Assembly (NCBI RefSeq): GCF_002067135.1
Contig: NZ_CP020105.1
Location: forward strand, 5,022,001 to 5,086,000
Source of the DNA: Spirosoma rigui
GTDB taxonomy: Bacteria; Bacteroidota; Bacteroidia; Cytophagales; Spirosomataceae
Direction: 5' to 3'
DNA length: 64,000 nucleotides
Both the position numbers and the translations under genes were made by a program. The notes beneath the pieces were generated by a model, which worked only from the letters and a program-made list of their open reading frames with translations, did no database searches and was not told the DNA's origin. Positions 41,041 to 50,980 of the stretch are shown here, in pieces. Each line of letters starts with the position of its first letter. Position 1 is the stretch's first letter.

Positions 41041-42354
41041 TTGGATTCCTACGTTTTACTTTTGGGTGCCCTCCTGGCCCTGGTGCTGGCCGGTTTTTTT
41101 TCGGCGGTCGAAATGGCCTACGTATCGGTGAACCGGCTTTATTTTGAGCTACACAGCAAGCAAGGACCGCTCGGCGAAAAACTAGTATCGGGCTTCCTCA
41201 AAAACCCGATTCTCTTCGTTGGTACCACCCTTACGGGCAACACGCTATTCCTGGTCCTTTACGTCGTGTTGAGCGTAACGGTGCTCAACCCGCTACTGAT
41301 CGATAGTCTGCCCGAAGCGTATAATAACCCCTTCCTGCTGGTAAGTCTGGAAACACTGGTGTTGACCCTGGTTTTTCTGCCGCTGGCCGATTACCTGCCC
41401 AAAAGCCTGGCCCTCATTCATCCCGACCGGTTTCTGGAGTGGCTCGCCATCCCCTTGTGGGTAATTTATCAGGCTATTGCGCCGGTCGTACGGGTATTGG
41501 TGAGTATCGCCCGCTTTTTCATTCGTTACGTGCTCGGCAAACGCAATCCGGAAATACGACCCGTTTTTGGTCTTACCGACCTCAACCATTATCTCCAGCA
41601 GCTTAATCAGAAAACGAGTACCGAAGAGAATGTAGAAGTAGACACACGGATCTTTAACAAGGCAATCGAGTTTCGCGACGTACGCGTGCGCGACTGCCTG
41701 ATTCCCCGCACCGAAATTGCCGCGGTAGCTGTCGATGATACCGTGGAGGAGTTACGGCAGGCCTTTCAGGACAGCGGTCACTCCAAGATTGTGGTTTACC
41801 GCGACACCATCGATGATGTCATTGGCTACTGCCACGCACTGGCACTCTTCAAAAAACCGGCAACCGTCGAAGAAATTATTACGCCGATTATCACCGTCCC
41901 TGAAACGATGCCCGCCCAGGATTTGCTCCTTCGGTTTCTGTCGGAACGCAAAAGCCTGGCCCTGGTTGTTGATGAGTTTGGCGGTACGGCCGGCATCGTA
42001 AGTGTGGAAGATATGGTTGAGCAGATCTTCGGCGAAATTCAGGACGAGTACGACACCAATGAAGACTGGGTCGAACGACAGCTCGACGATAACAACTGGC
42101 TTCTGAGCGCCCGCCATGAAATTGCGGATCTGAACGAAAAATACGGCTGGAGTATCCCGGAAGGCGACCGCTCGTCAACATCGGCCGCCCGCTACGATAC
42201 CCTGGGCGGGCTGATTCTGGCGACCAATGAAGATATCCCCCAGGTTGGCGAGATTATCCAGTTTGCCCCCTTCACCTTCACCATTATGTCGATGGACGGT
42301 ACCCGGATCGACACGGTAAAGGTCAGGTTGAATCGCAAAGGGCAGGATGAATAA
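41041..42354 (+). CDS. CNNM/CorC-type CBS-domain membrane protein
   Basis: A 437-residue protein of the hemolysin/CNNM family: four hydrophobic segments in the first 180 residues (LVLAGFFSAVEMAYVSVNRL), a CBS pair at about 210-330 (SLALVVDEFGGTAGIVSVED) and a CorC_HlyC domain to the end. The start codon is TTG at 41041, supported by the -7 box. It is a more distant paralogue of the protein at 16930. It is sometimes annotated as gliding motility protein GldE, but nothing here confirms that role. Confidence 0.88.
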   Translation: MDSYVLLLGALLALVLAGFFSAVEMAYVSVNRLYFELHSKQGPLGEKLVSGFLKNPILFVGTTLTGNTLFLVLYVVLSVTVLNPLLIDSLPEAYNNPFLLVSLETLVLTLVFLPLADYLPKSLALIHPDRFLEWLAIPLWVIYQAIAPVVRVLVSIARFFIRYVLGKRNPEIRPVFGLTDLNHYLQQLNQKTSTEENVEVDTRIFNKAIEFRDVRVRDCLIPRTEIAAVAVDDTVEELRQAFQDSGHSKIVVYRDTIDDVIGYCHALALFKKPATVEEIITPIITVPETMPAQDLLLRFLSERKSLALVVDEFGGTAGIVSVEDMVEQIFGEIQDEYDTNEDWVERQLDDNNWLLSARHEIADLNEKYGWSIPEGDRSSTSAARYDTLGGLILATNEDIPQVGEIIQFAPFTFTIMSMDGTRIDTVKVRLNRKGQDE

Positions 42355-42428
42355 GGGGTAAAATAGTCGATCGGCTGATGCGTTCGCCAGGCAGTTACTA
42401 ACTGATACACGCATCGCGTAAGCGCCTG

Positions 42429-44345
42429 CTACTGACCCACTGACTTGGGTAGATACACTCTGAACGTAGCCCCCTCTCCCGGCAGGCTGGTCGCCGTGAT
42501 AGCCCCCCGGTGATTTTCGACGACGCGTTTGCAAATTGCCAACCCTACTCCCGTTCCACTATACAGTTGCCGGTCGTGAAGCCGCTGGAACACCTGAAAA
42601 ATGCGGTCGACATATTTTTCGTCGAAGCCGATACCATTATCCGTCAGGCTTATTTCGTAATACGTATCAGTCGGGTTCAGGTCAGGCGGGCCATTGTTTC
42701 CCGATACCGAGCGACAATTGATCTGGATGTGCGCGGGCCGTAGGGTAGAGTGGAACTTCATCGCGTTAGCCAGCAGATGATGAAACAGATGATTTAACTG
42801 GTGACCATCGCCCCAAACCGTTGGCAGCGTTTCCATCTCAATGCGGCCGCCCCGTTTGTGCAGGTCCTCCTGGAATGAATGGCAAATGTCGATGAGCAAC
42901 TGGTTGAGGGACACCATCTGGAACGATTCCCGGTGCGTACTGATGCGTGAGTAGGCCAGCACGTCTTTGATGAGTGTCGACATCCGGTTGGTGGCCGCCA
43001 CCATCCGCGTAATGATGTCGGCCCCGTATCCCCCCAGCTGGGGGGAAAACTGATCCTGCAGGATGTTGCTGAAAGCCGCGATCTTCCGCAGTGGCTCCTG
43101 AAGGTCATGGCTCGCTACGTAGGCAAACTGACGCAGGTTTTCGTTGGCGTTGAGCAGATCGCGGTTCATCTGTTCAATCTGCTGCTGGTGACCTTTTCTA
43201 CCCGTAATATCGACCAGCGTCAGCACTATCCCGTCTCCCCATTTTGACACCGAATAGTCGAACCAGCCCGACAGCTTATCGTAATTGTATTCCTGCTCGA
43301 ACCGTACCGGCTCGCCCGTTTCGATCACGCGCACGTAACGGTCGAAGAGGCCGGTTGGCATGACGTGGGGAAAATACTCCAGCATGGTATGCCCAATTAC
43401 TTCATCATCGGTCCGGTCCACATCTTGCCGGCTAGCTTCGTTTTGGGCTACGTACCGAAAATCCACAATCTGACCCGTTATTTCGTCCCGGATAGCGCTG
43501 AAAGCGAGAATGGGATTTAATGAATTGTCCAACACCGACCGCAGCAGTTCGGTCTGGTGCTGATGAGCAATTTCGGCTCGTTTGAGCGCCGTTACGTCGA
43601 CAAACGTAACAATTACCCCATCCCCGAAGGGACGCAGCCGGATGTTGTACCAGCCATTGTAATCGTCGACGGGCAGATTGACTCCATTGACGGTTACCGG
43701 TGCCGCCGTTCGGATCACCTGCAAATGCCAGTCGAGTACGCCGTTGGTACGGGAATCGGGCCAGGCAACTGTGCATAACTGCCCAATGAGTATCTCCTTG
43801 GCACGACGGGTTATGAGTTCGGCCTTTGTGTTGAGGTGCGCGAACCGGAAATCGACGACAGTGCCGCTTGCATCCCGGACCGACTCCATTACCGCAATAC
43901 CACTGCCCATATTGTCCAGGATGGCCTGGAGCAGGTCCGTTTGCTGCTGGCGGGCTTGCTCAGCCCGTTTTTGCGGAGTAATATCCGCCCAGGAAGCCAG
44001 TATATCCTCTTCATTCAGCCGGGCCAGCGACTGCGCCATCCAGATGCCACTGCTCGCAAAGTGGTGTTCAATGTGGGTAGGCAGCCCCGTTTCAATGACC
44101 TGCCGATATACGTCGAAGATGCCGCTTTGGTGGCCATCCGGATCCACCGTCAGCATTGACTTGGTCAACATATCCTCCCTCGAAATCCCCGCGATGCCAG
44201 ACGCCCGGTCGTTGCACTGTACAACCCTGAAATCGACGATCTGCCGGGTCTGGTTGCGAATAGCACGACACACCAGTATGCCATCGAGCGACGTTCGAAA
44301 GACACTATCGAGCATCAGATCAGGGGAACTGATGGGTGGATTCAT
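42429..44345 (-). CDS. PAS-domain sensor histidine kinase
   Basis: A 638-residue kinase without membrane helices. Three PAS-like units (about 10-130, 140-260 and 270-390) repeat a similar pattern (QIVDFRVVQCND, TVVDFRFAHLN, QIVDFRYVAQNE), each followed by a coiled stretch. The HisKA domain has the phospho-acceptor in FAYVASHDLQEPLRKI, and the HATPase domain has LLANAMKF, DNGIGFDE and GTGVGLAICKR. No response regulator is adjacent. It lies divergent from pyrE and probably senses a cytosolic ligand or redox cue. Confidence 0.92.
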   Translation of the reverse strand: MNPPISSPDLMLDSVFRTSLDGILVCRAIRNQTRQIVDFRVVQCNDRASGIAGISREDMLTKSMLTVDPDGHQSGIFDVYRQVIETGLPTHIEHHFASSGIWMAQSLARLNEEDILASWADITPQKRAEQARQQQTDLLQAILDNMGSGIAVMESVRDASGTVVDFRFAHLNTKAELITRRAKEILIGQLCTVAWPDSRTNGVLDWHLQVIRTAAPVTVNGVNLPVDDYNGWYNIRLRPFGDGVIVTFVDVTALKRAEIAHQHQTELLRSVLDNSLNPILAFSAIRDEITGQIVDFRYVAQNEASRQDVDRTDDEVIGHTMLEYFPHVMPTGLFDRYVRVIETGEPVRFEQEYNYDKLSGWFDYSVSKWGDGIVLTLVDITGRKGHQQQIEQMNRDLLNANENLRQFAYVASHDLQEPLRKIAAFSNILQDQFSPQLGGYGADIITRMVAATNRMSTLIKDVLAYSRISTHRESFQMVSLNQLLIDICHSFQEDLHKRGGRIEMETLPTVWGDGHQLNHLFHHLLANAMKFHSTLRPAHIQINCRSVSGNNGPPDLNPTDTYYEISLTDNGIGFDEKYVDRIFQVFQRLHDRQLYSGTGVGLAICKRVVENHRGAITATSLPGEGATFRVYLPKSVGQ

Positions 44346-44488
44346 AACCAGTAATTTTTGGTGAGGAAGATGAGAACCAATTCGCTAAATAAATGAATTG
44401 GCCAGTAATGTACTAAAGTAGAACTACTCGTTTTTCTTTAGTATCGCGGCAACCGGCCAACAAATAAAGAAGATTAGACGGGTTTCCT

Positions 44489-44496
44489 TACTTTTG
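44489..44496 (+). promoter_or_regulatory. -7 box for pyrE
   Basis: TACTTTTG is a perfect TAnnTTTG. Because it covers the possible TTG start at 44494, the true start must lie downstream, at the GTG at 44521. Confidence 0.65.
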
Positions 44497-44520
44497 ACCC
44501 TGTTACAATTCCGTTACAAC

Positions 44521-45159
44521 GTGGACGCATTAACCATTCAACAAACCGTTGCCCGGCAGCTCCTGTCGGTTCAGGCCGTTCGGCTGCAACCAGATTCGCC
44601 CTTTACGTGGAGTTCGGGCTGGAAATCACCCATTTACTGCGACAATCGCGTCACGCTGGCTTACCCCGACGTGCGCAGCTTCATCAAAAATGCGCTGGCC
44701 GATGCCATCCGGCAGCAGTTTCCCACTGCTGAAGTCATTGCCGGTGTTGCTACGGCGGGTATTCCCCAGGGTGCACTGGTGGCCGATGCGCTGGGCCTCC
44801 CCTACTGCTACGTACGGCCCGAGCCCAAAGCCCACGGCATGGGTAAACAGATTGAAGGCTACCTGGCGGCAGGCCAGCGGGTCGTCGTTATTGAAGACCT
44901 GATCTCGACCGGCGGCAGCTCGCTCAAAGTAGTTGATGCCCTGCGAAAGGCGGGTGCCGATGTACTGGGCATGGCGGCTATCTTTACCTATGGCTTTCCC
45001 ATTGCCGAAGCAAACTTCCGGGAACGGAACGTACCCCTGGTGTGCCTGAGTGATTACGACGCCCTGCTGGCCGAAGCTCAGACCCTCGATTATATACCAG
45101 CAACGGCAATGACTTCTCTTTCGGCCTGGCGGCAGAATCCGGCCGAGTGGGGTAACTAA
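44521..45159 (+). CDS. pyrE: Orotate phosphoribosyltransferase
   Basis: PyrE makes OMP from orotate and PRPP in pyrimidine synthesis. The 212-residue protein (E. coli 213) has FTWSSGWKSPIYCDNR, the YPDVRSFI stretch, the catalytic loop region YVRPEPKAHGMGKQIEG and the PRPP motif VVIEDLISTGGSS. GTG at 44521 is used. It begins a rightward trio with OsmC and a CDGSH protein, with gaps of 8 and 13 bases. Confidence 0.94.
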   Translation: MDALTIQQTVARQLLSVQAVRLQPDSPFTWSSGWKSPIYCDNRVTLAYPDVRSFIKNALADAIRQQFPTAEVIAGVATAGIPQGALVADALGLPYCYVRPEPKAHGMGKQIEGYLAAGQRVVVIEDLISTGGSSLKVVDALRKAGADVLGMAAIFTYGFPIAEANFRERNVPLVCLSDYDALLAEAQTLDYIPATAMTSLSAWRQNPAEWGN

Positions 45160-45167
45160 CCAAGTAT

Positions 45168-45581
45168 ATGGCAACCATCACAGCACGTATTGAACGAACA
45201 CCGTACGAAACGCACCTCTCAACCGGCTCGCAGGTGATCGTGATCGACGAACCAACCGATGTAGGTGGGCAGGATAAGGGGATGCGGCCGGGGGAATTGC
45301 TGGCGGGCTCGCTGGCGTCCTGCACCGTCATTACGCTGCGGATGTATGCCGATCGGAAAGGCTGGCCGGTAGACTCCATTGTGGCGCATGTAGATTATAC
45401 CTATAACAGCCAGCAGAATCGGTCGACGTTTACCACCCGCCTGATTCTAAACGGCGACCTGGATGATGACCAGCGCGCCCGGATGCTGGAAATGGCCGAC
45501 CGCTGCCCTGTTCACAAAGCGCTGGAAAACCCCTCCGCTTTTGAGACTGTACTTGTTACTGATCCGGTACAAAACCCATAG
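45168..45581 (+). CDS. OsmC family protein
   Basis: A 137-residue OsmC/Ohr-type protein, thiol peroxidases or redox-linked proteins. The conserved Cys in the helix GSLASCTVITLRM and the second Cys in DRCPVHKAL match the redox pair. It follows pyrE by 8 bases and precedes the CDGSH gene. Confidence 0.9.
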   Translation: MATITARIERTPYETHLSTGSQVIVIDEPTDVGGQDKGMRPGELLAGSLASCTVITLRMYADRKGWPVDSIVAHVDYTYNSQQNRSTFTTRLILNGDLDDDQRARMLEMADRCPVHKALENPSAFETVLVTDPVQNP

Positions 45582-45594
45582 CCTTTCCAACTGC

Positions 45595-46044
45595 ATGGCT
45601 TCACCCGACCATAGCCCCAGTCCTGACATCACGAAAACCTACACCAACGGTGAAATAACGGTTGTCTGGAAACCCGCCGTCTGCATTCATTCAAAAATCT
45701 GCTGGACGCAGCTCATTGCGGTGTTCAATCCGCGGGAGCGCCCCTGGGTCAATATCCAGGGGGCCACCAGCGCCCGCATTGCCGAGCAGGTAGACCGCTG
45801 CCCATCCAAAGCCCTGAGCTATTTCCGCAACGAAGAGCCCATAGATACCGGCAATGTACAGGCCGAAAGCCTTGTTGAGCCAGTACCCAACGGCCCATTG
45901 CTGGTGTATGGCAACCTGCGGGTAAAAGCCGCTGACGGACAGGAAACGCAGAAAAACAAAGTCACGGCTTTCTGCCGCTGCGGAGCCAGCGGCAATAAGC
46001 CTTACTGCGACGGTTCGCACCTCGCCATTAATTTCCAGGGGTAG
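45595..46044 (+). CDS. Iron-sulfur protein with Fer4_19 and CDGSH domains
   Basis: A 149-residue two-cluster protein. The N-terminal YjdI/Fer4_19 domain has Cys30, Cys36 and Cys69 (CIHSKIC ... DRCP). The C-terminal CDGSH-type zinc-finger has Cys127-Arg-Cys129, Cys138-Asp-Gly-Ser-His142 and binds a 2Fe-2S cluster. This fusion is widespread in bacteria and likely carries electrons or assembles clusters. The start at 45595 is chosen; earlier in-frame starts overlap osmC. It converges on the flavoprotein gene 5 bases away. Confidence 0.9.
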   Translation: MASPDHSPSPDITKTYTNGEITVVWKPAVCIHSKICWTQLIAVFNPRERPWVNIQGATSARIAEQVDRCPSKALSYFRNEEPIDTGNVQAESLVEPVPNGPLLVYGNLRVKAADGQETQKNKVTAFCRCGASGNKPYCDGSHLAINFQG

Positions 46045-46049
46045 CCAGC

Positions 46050-47405
46050 CTACTCAGGGAGCATGTAACTGAGATCAGACGAGTGCGTCGGATATGCAAA
46101 GATGGTCGACCGTAGTGCCTTTGCCGGAATACCGTGCTTCATGGCCAGCGCAAACAAATTGATTACTTCCTCGCTGCCGGTACCCAGCAGATGAGCCCCC
46201 AGAACCTGACCGGTATGGCGGTCGACAATGGTTTTGAATCCCGACACGGGATCATTGATCCGTCGACTGCTGTACCAGTCACTGGTTTCCTGACAGAGTA
46301 CTGTAATGTCTTTCCCCTCATTTCGGGCCTGCTCCTCAGTGAGTCCAATGGAAGCCAGCGGAGGCACCGTAAATACCGTAGTGGGCACCGGCGATTCGTC
46401 GACGGTTTGGGTGTTACCATGCAGGATATTTTCACTGACAACGCGTCCTTCATAACCAGCCACGGGCGTTAGCGGTAGCCCTTTGTCGGCAACGTCGCCA
46501 CAGGCGTAGACCGCCGGGTTGGAAACGCTCTGCAGGTGTTTGTTAACGGTAATTCCTTTTTTGCCGATGTCAACTCCGGCCTTGTCCAGCGCCAGTTCTG
46601 CTACATCGGCCACGCGCCCGGCGGCATGTACCACCAGGTTGGTAGACATGGTATGGTCTTTCCCGGCTTGCCGGTAGTGAACGGTCAGTACGTCGTTTTT
46701 CTCGGCTACGCCTGTTACGGCAGCGTCCAGCACGAAACGAATCCCGACACCTTCCATCGCCTTGACGAGGAACGCAACTACGTCGGCATCGAAACCTTCC
46801 AGCGGACGTTTGCCCCGGTGGATAATGGTCACCGACGCACCGGCGCGGGCGGCAATGTTGGCAAACTCGAACGCAATATACCCCCCGCCCACGAGAACGA
46901 TTTTCCGGGGTAATGCCGGCAATGACAGAAAATCCGTACTGTCGATCAGCAAGTCTTCGCCGGGTATATCCAGCGGTTGCGGCCGGGCCCCGGCCGCAAT
47001 AACGATGTGTTTAGCAGTCAACTCCTCAGCCCCAACGCGCACGGTCTTCGTGCCGGTAAACGTAGCAGCGCCATGGAACGAAGTGATTCCTTCGTCGGCA
47101 AATTTGGTTTCGGTATTTTTCGGGATAGAATCGGTGAACGTTTTCTTGAACGCCATCAGGTCGGCCCAGTCGATAGCCGGTACCGAATCGATTCCCTTAC
47201 CGGTCATCTGCGACGAGCGGGCTACGATCTCGGCAGCACCAACCAGTATTTTTTTTGGGTCGCACCCCCGCTGGGAGCAGGTGCCGCCGAAAGGCTGTTT
47301 ATCAACGATAGCTACGGTCTTTCCAGCTTCCCGCGCAGCCTCCGCTACGGTCTTTCCGGCCGAGCCAGTACCAATAACAATAAGATCAAACGATTGAGTA
47401 GGCAT
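46050..47405 (-). CDS. Pyridine nucleotide-disulfide oxidoreductase
   Basis: A 451-residue flavoprotein like dihydrolipoyl dehydrogenase/glutathione reductase. It binds FAD (IVIGTGSAGKT) and NAD(P)H (VLVGGGYIAFEF) and carries the redox-active pair Cys43-x4-Cys48 (GGTCSQRGC). Near the C-terminus the usual catalytic HPTxSE motif reads YPTHSSD, so the catalytic His is replaced by Tyr. Its substrate is therefore uncertain. It lies in a cluster with OsmC and the CDGSH protein. Confidence 0.88.
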   Translation of the reverse strand: MPTQSFDLIVIGTGSAGKTVAEAAREAGKTVAIVDKQPFGGTCSQRGCDPKKILVGAAEIVARSSQMTGKGIDSVPAIDWADLMAFKKTFTDSIPKNTETKFADEGITSFHGAATFTGTKTVRVGAEELTAKHIVIAAGARPQPLDIPGEDLLIDSTDFLSLPALPRKIVLVGGGYIAFEFANIAARAGASVTIIHRGKRPLEGFDADVVAFLVKAMEGVGIRFVLDAAVTGVAEKNDVLTVHYRQAGKDHTMSTNLVVHAAGRVADVAELALDKAGVDIGKKGITVNKHLQSVSNPAVYACGDVADKGLPLTPVAGYEGRVVSENILHGNTQTVDESPVPTTVFTVPPLASIGLTEEQARNEGKDITVLCQETSDWYSSRRINDPVSGFKTIVDRHTGQVLGAHLLGTGSEEVINLFALAMKHGIPAKALRSTIFAYPTHSSDLSYMLPE

Positions 47406-47461
47406 GCCCGACTAGTAAATGTTCCGGTACTATAACCCGAAAAACGGCCTGTCGGCTAAAA

Positions 47462-47495
47462 AAAAGCGGCTGATCTTGACAGACCAGCCGCTTTT
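47462..47495 (-). terminator. Terminator-like hairpin after the ABC-F gene
   Basis: AAAAGCGGCTG at 47462-47472 pairs with CAGCCGCTTTT at 47485-47495, extended to 15 pairs with one G-T. It lies 22 bases beyond the ABC-F stop and has a T run on that strand. Confidence 0.78.
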
Positions 47496-47517
47496 GTCAA
47501 CTATACTACCCGGACAA

Positions 47518-49164
<1,647 letters not shown>

Positions 49165-49178
49165 TCAGGTTATAGTAA

Positions 49179-49186
49179 CAAAGGTA
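49179..49186 (-). promoter_or_regulatory. -7 box for the ABC-F gene
   Basis: On the minus strand the sequence reads TACCTTTG, perfect TAnnTTTG, 29 bases before the ATG at 49149. Confidence 0.68.
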
Positions 49187-49367
49187 CGAAATTTTGGCGG
49201 GAAAGGCCAGTACCCGCGATGGATGTCCACCTACGACATTGATAGTCAACTACCAGCGTCGATTTACCGATCAACGTCCATCGAGATAATACCGTTCCGG
49301 ACCAAACCGGGGTTGGTTTCCAGGCTGGCCGCAGGGAACAACAGACCGGCCTGTTACCCAATTTTCC

Positions 49368-49375
49368 TACCTTTG
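49368..49375 (+). promoter_or_regulatory. -7 box for the DUF2461 gene
   Basis: TACCTTTG, 24 bases before the ATG at 49400. It rules out the longer frame starting at 49148. Confidence 0.68.
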
Positions 49376-49399
49376 CCCCTTCAGACGCTCCCGCTCGCT

Positions 49400-50068
49400 A
49401 TGCTCCAGCCCCGTACGCTCGCCTTTCTTTCCGATCTGAAAGCCAACAACAACAAGCCCTGGTTCGATGCCAACCGGCCCGCCTATGAGTCGGCCCGGGC
49501 CGACTTTATAGCTCTTGTCACGCAGTTGCTTGACGGTCTGGCGTCGATCGATACGGCCATTGGTGAAACGCCTTTACAGGCTAAAAACTGCATTTTCCGC
49601 ATCAACCGCGACGTGCGGTTTTCTACCAACAAATCGCCCTATAAATCTAATTTCGGGGCCTGGTTCAACGCAGGGGGTAAACAGTCGCCCACTGCAGGCT
49701 ATTATTTGAATCTGGAACCCGGGGGCAGCTTTGTTGCCGGTGGATTGTATATGCCCGATGCCGGTATGCTGGCGACAGTCCGGCAAGAAATCGATTATAA
49801 CCTGGCCGATTTTGAGCAGATTTTGACCCAACCCGCCTTTGTCAAACAATTTGGTCAGCTTAACCGTGACGACGTACTCCAGCGTCCACCCAAGGGGTAC
49901 GACGCCGGTAACCCGGCCATCGAATACCTGAAGCTGAAGAGCTTCACAGCTTCCCGCCCGCTGGCTGACGCGGCCCTTACCAAACCGGATCTGGTTAAAC
50001 AGGTACTAACGGCCTTTGGTAGCCTGCAACCGCTCGTCACGTATCTGAACACGGCGCTGGTGCCCTGA
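49400..50068 (+). CDS. DUF2461 (TIGR02453) family protein
   Basis: A 222-residue cytosolic protein of the DUF2461 family, with unknown function. Typical stretches are FLSDLKANNNKPWFDANR, KNCIFRINRDVRFSTNKSPYK and GYYLNLEPGGSFVAGGLY. The frame could be extended back to 49148, but the promoter box at 49368 and the family alignment favour 49400. No close partners. Confidence 0.88.
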   Translation: MLQPRTLAFLSDLKANNNKPWFDANRPAYESARADFIALVTQLLDGLASIDTAIGETPLQAKNCIFRINRDVRFSTNKSPYKSNFGAWFNAGGKQSPTAGYYLNLEPGGSFVAGGLYMPDAGMLATVRQEIDYNLADFEQILTQPAFVKQFGQLNRDDVLQRPPKGYDAGNPAIEYLKLKSFTASRPLADAALTKPDLVKQVLTAFGSLQPLVTYLNTALVP

Positions 50069-50144
50069 TCGTGTGCCGTGCAATGGCAGGCAGCCGGCAT
50101 CTATACGTAGCGACGGGTCGGCCGGGACGCCTGACCTCAATTGC

Positions 50145-50975
50145 TTAGAGAGCCAGGTGTCGCGACTGGATTTGTTCGCCGTAGAACACGGTAGCCTGCC
50201 GGTCAAAATCGACCGGAGAATCGGTAGTCAGAAAAGTACGCCGACCATGTTTGCTGCATTCAGCCTCCAGCGCCGGGTGACGGAATAAATAATCAGCAAG
50301 GCTATCGGCTACAATACCGCCCTGGCTGAGAATAGTAGTTCCGGCGGGGGTAAACTGCCGGATTTTATCGAGCAGCAGCGGGTAGTGGGTGCAGGCGAGC
50401 AGAATGGTGTCGATGCCGGGCGCTTGTGTGAGCAGCCGGTCAATGTGCTGGCGAACGAAATAATCAGCTCCGGGACTGGTATACTCGCCATTTTCAACCA
50501 GCGGTACCCACATGGGGCAGGCTTCCTGAAAAACGCGCAGTTCCGGAAAAAACTTCTCGATCTCGACCACGTAGGACTCCGACGTTACAGTGCCCCGCGT
50601 AGCCAGCACGCCCACCTGACCCGTTTGGGAATACGTGCCGATCACCTCCGTTGTGGGTCTGATGACACCAAGCACCCGCCGGTCCGGGCCATCCATTTTA
50701 GGTAGATCAAGCTGTTGAATGTTCCGCAGGGCTTTGGCCGAAGCCGTATTACAGGCCAGGATGACCAGCCGACAGCCTTGATCAAACAGGTGCCGGACGC
50801 ATTCGAGCGTGTACTGGTACACCGTCTCGAAGGAGCGGGTACCGTAGGGCGTCCGGGCATTGTCGCCGAGGTAGACGTAATCGTACTGGGGCAGTTTCCG
50901 AACCAGTTCGCGCAGGATGGTCAATCCACCATAGCCCGAATCAAATACACCAATGGGTTGTGATACACCTGTCAT
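50145..50975 (-). CDS. murI: Glutamate racemase
   Basis: MurI converts L- to D-glutamate for peptidoglycan. The 276-residue protein has FDSGYGGLT at the N-terminus (Asp12, Ser13), ACNTAS with catalytic Cys75, and LACTHYP with catalytic Cys195. The start ATG at 50975 is 5 bases past the stop of the amidohydrolase gene, so translation is probably coupled. Confidence 0.95.
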   Translation of the reverse strand: MTGVSQPIGVFDSGYGGLTILRELVRKLPQYDYVYLGDNARTPYGTRSFETVYQYTLECVRHLFDQGCRLVILACNTASAKALRNIQQLDLPKMDGPDRRVLGVIRPTTEVIGTYSQTGQVGVLATRGTVTSESYVVEIEKFFPELRVFQEACPMWVPLVENGEYTSPGADYFVRQHIDRLLTQAPGIDTILLACTHYPLLLDKIRQFTPAGTTILSQGGIVADSLADYLFRHPALEAECSKHGRRTFLTTDSPVDFDRQATVFYGEQIQSRHLAL

Positions 50976-50980
50976 TACAA

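Noticed and set aside
41041..42354. Naming the CNNM protein gldE
   Set aside because: The architecture is shared by many hemolysin-family proteins; neighbours here are not gliding genes, so the name is not supported.
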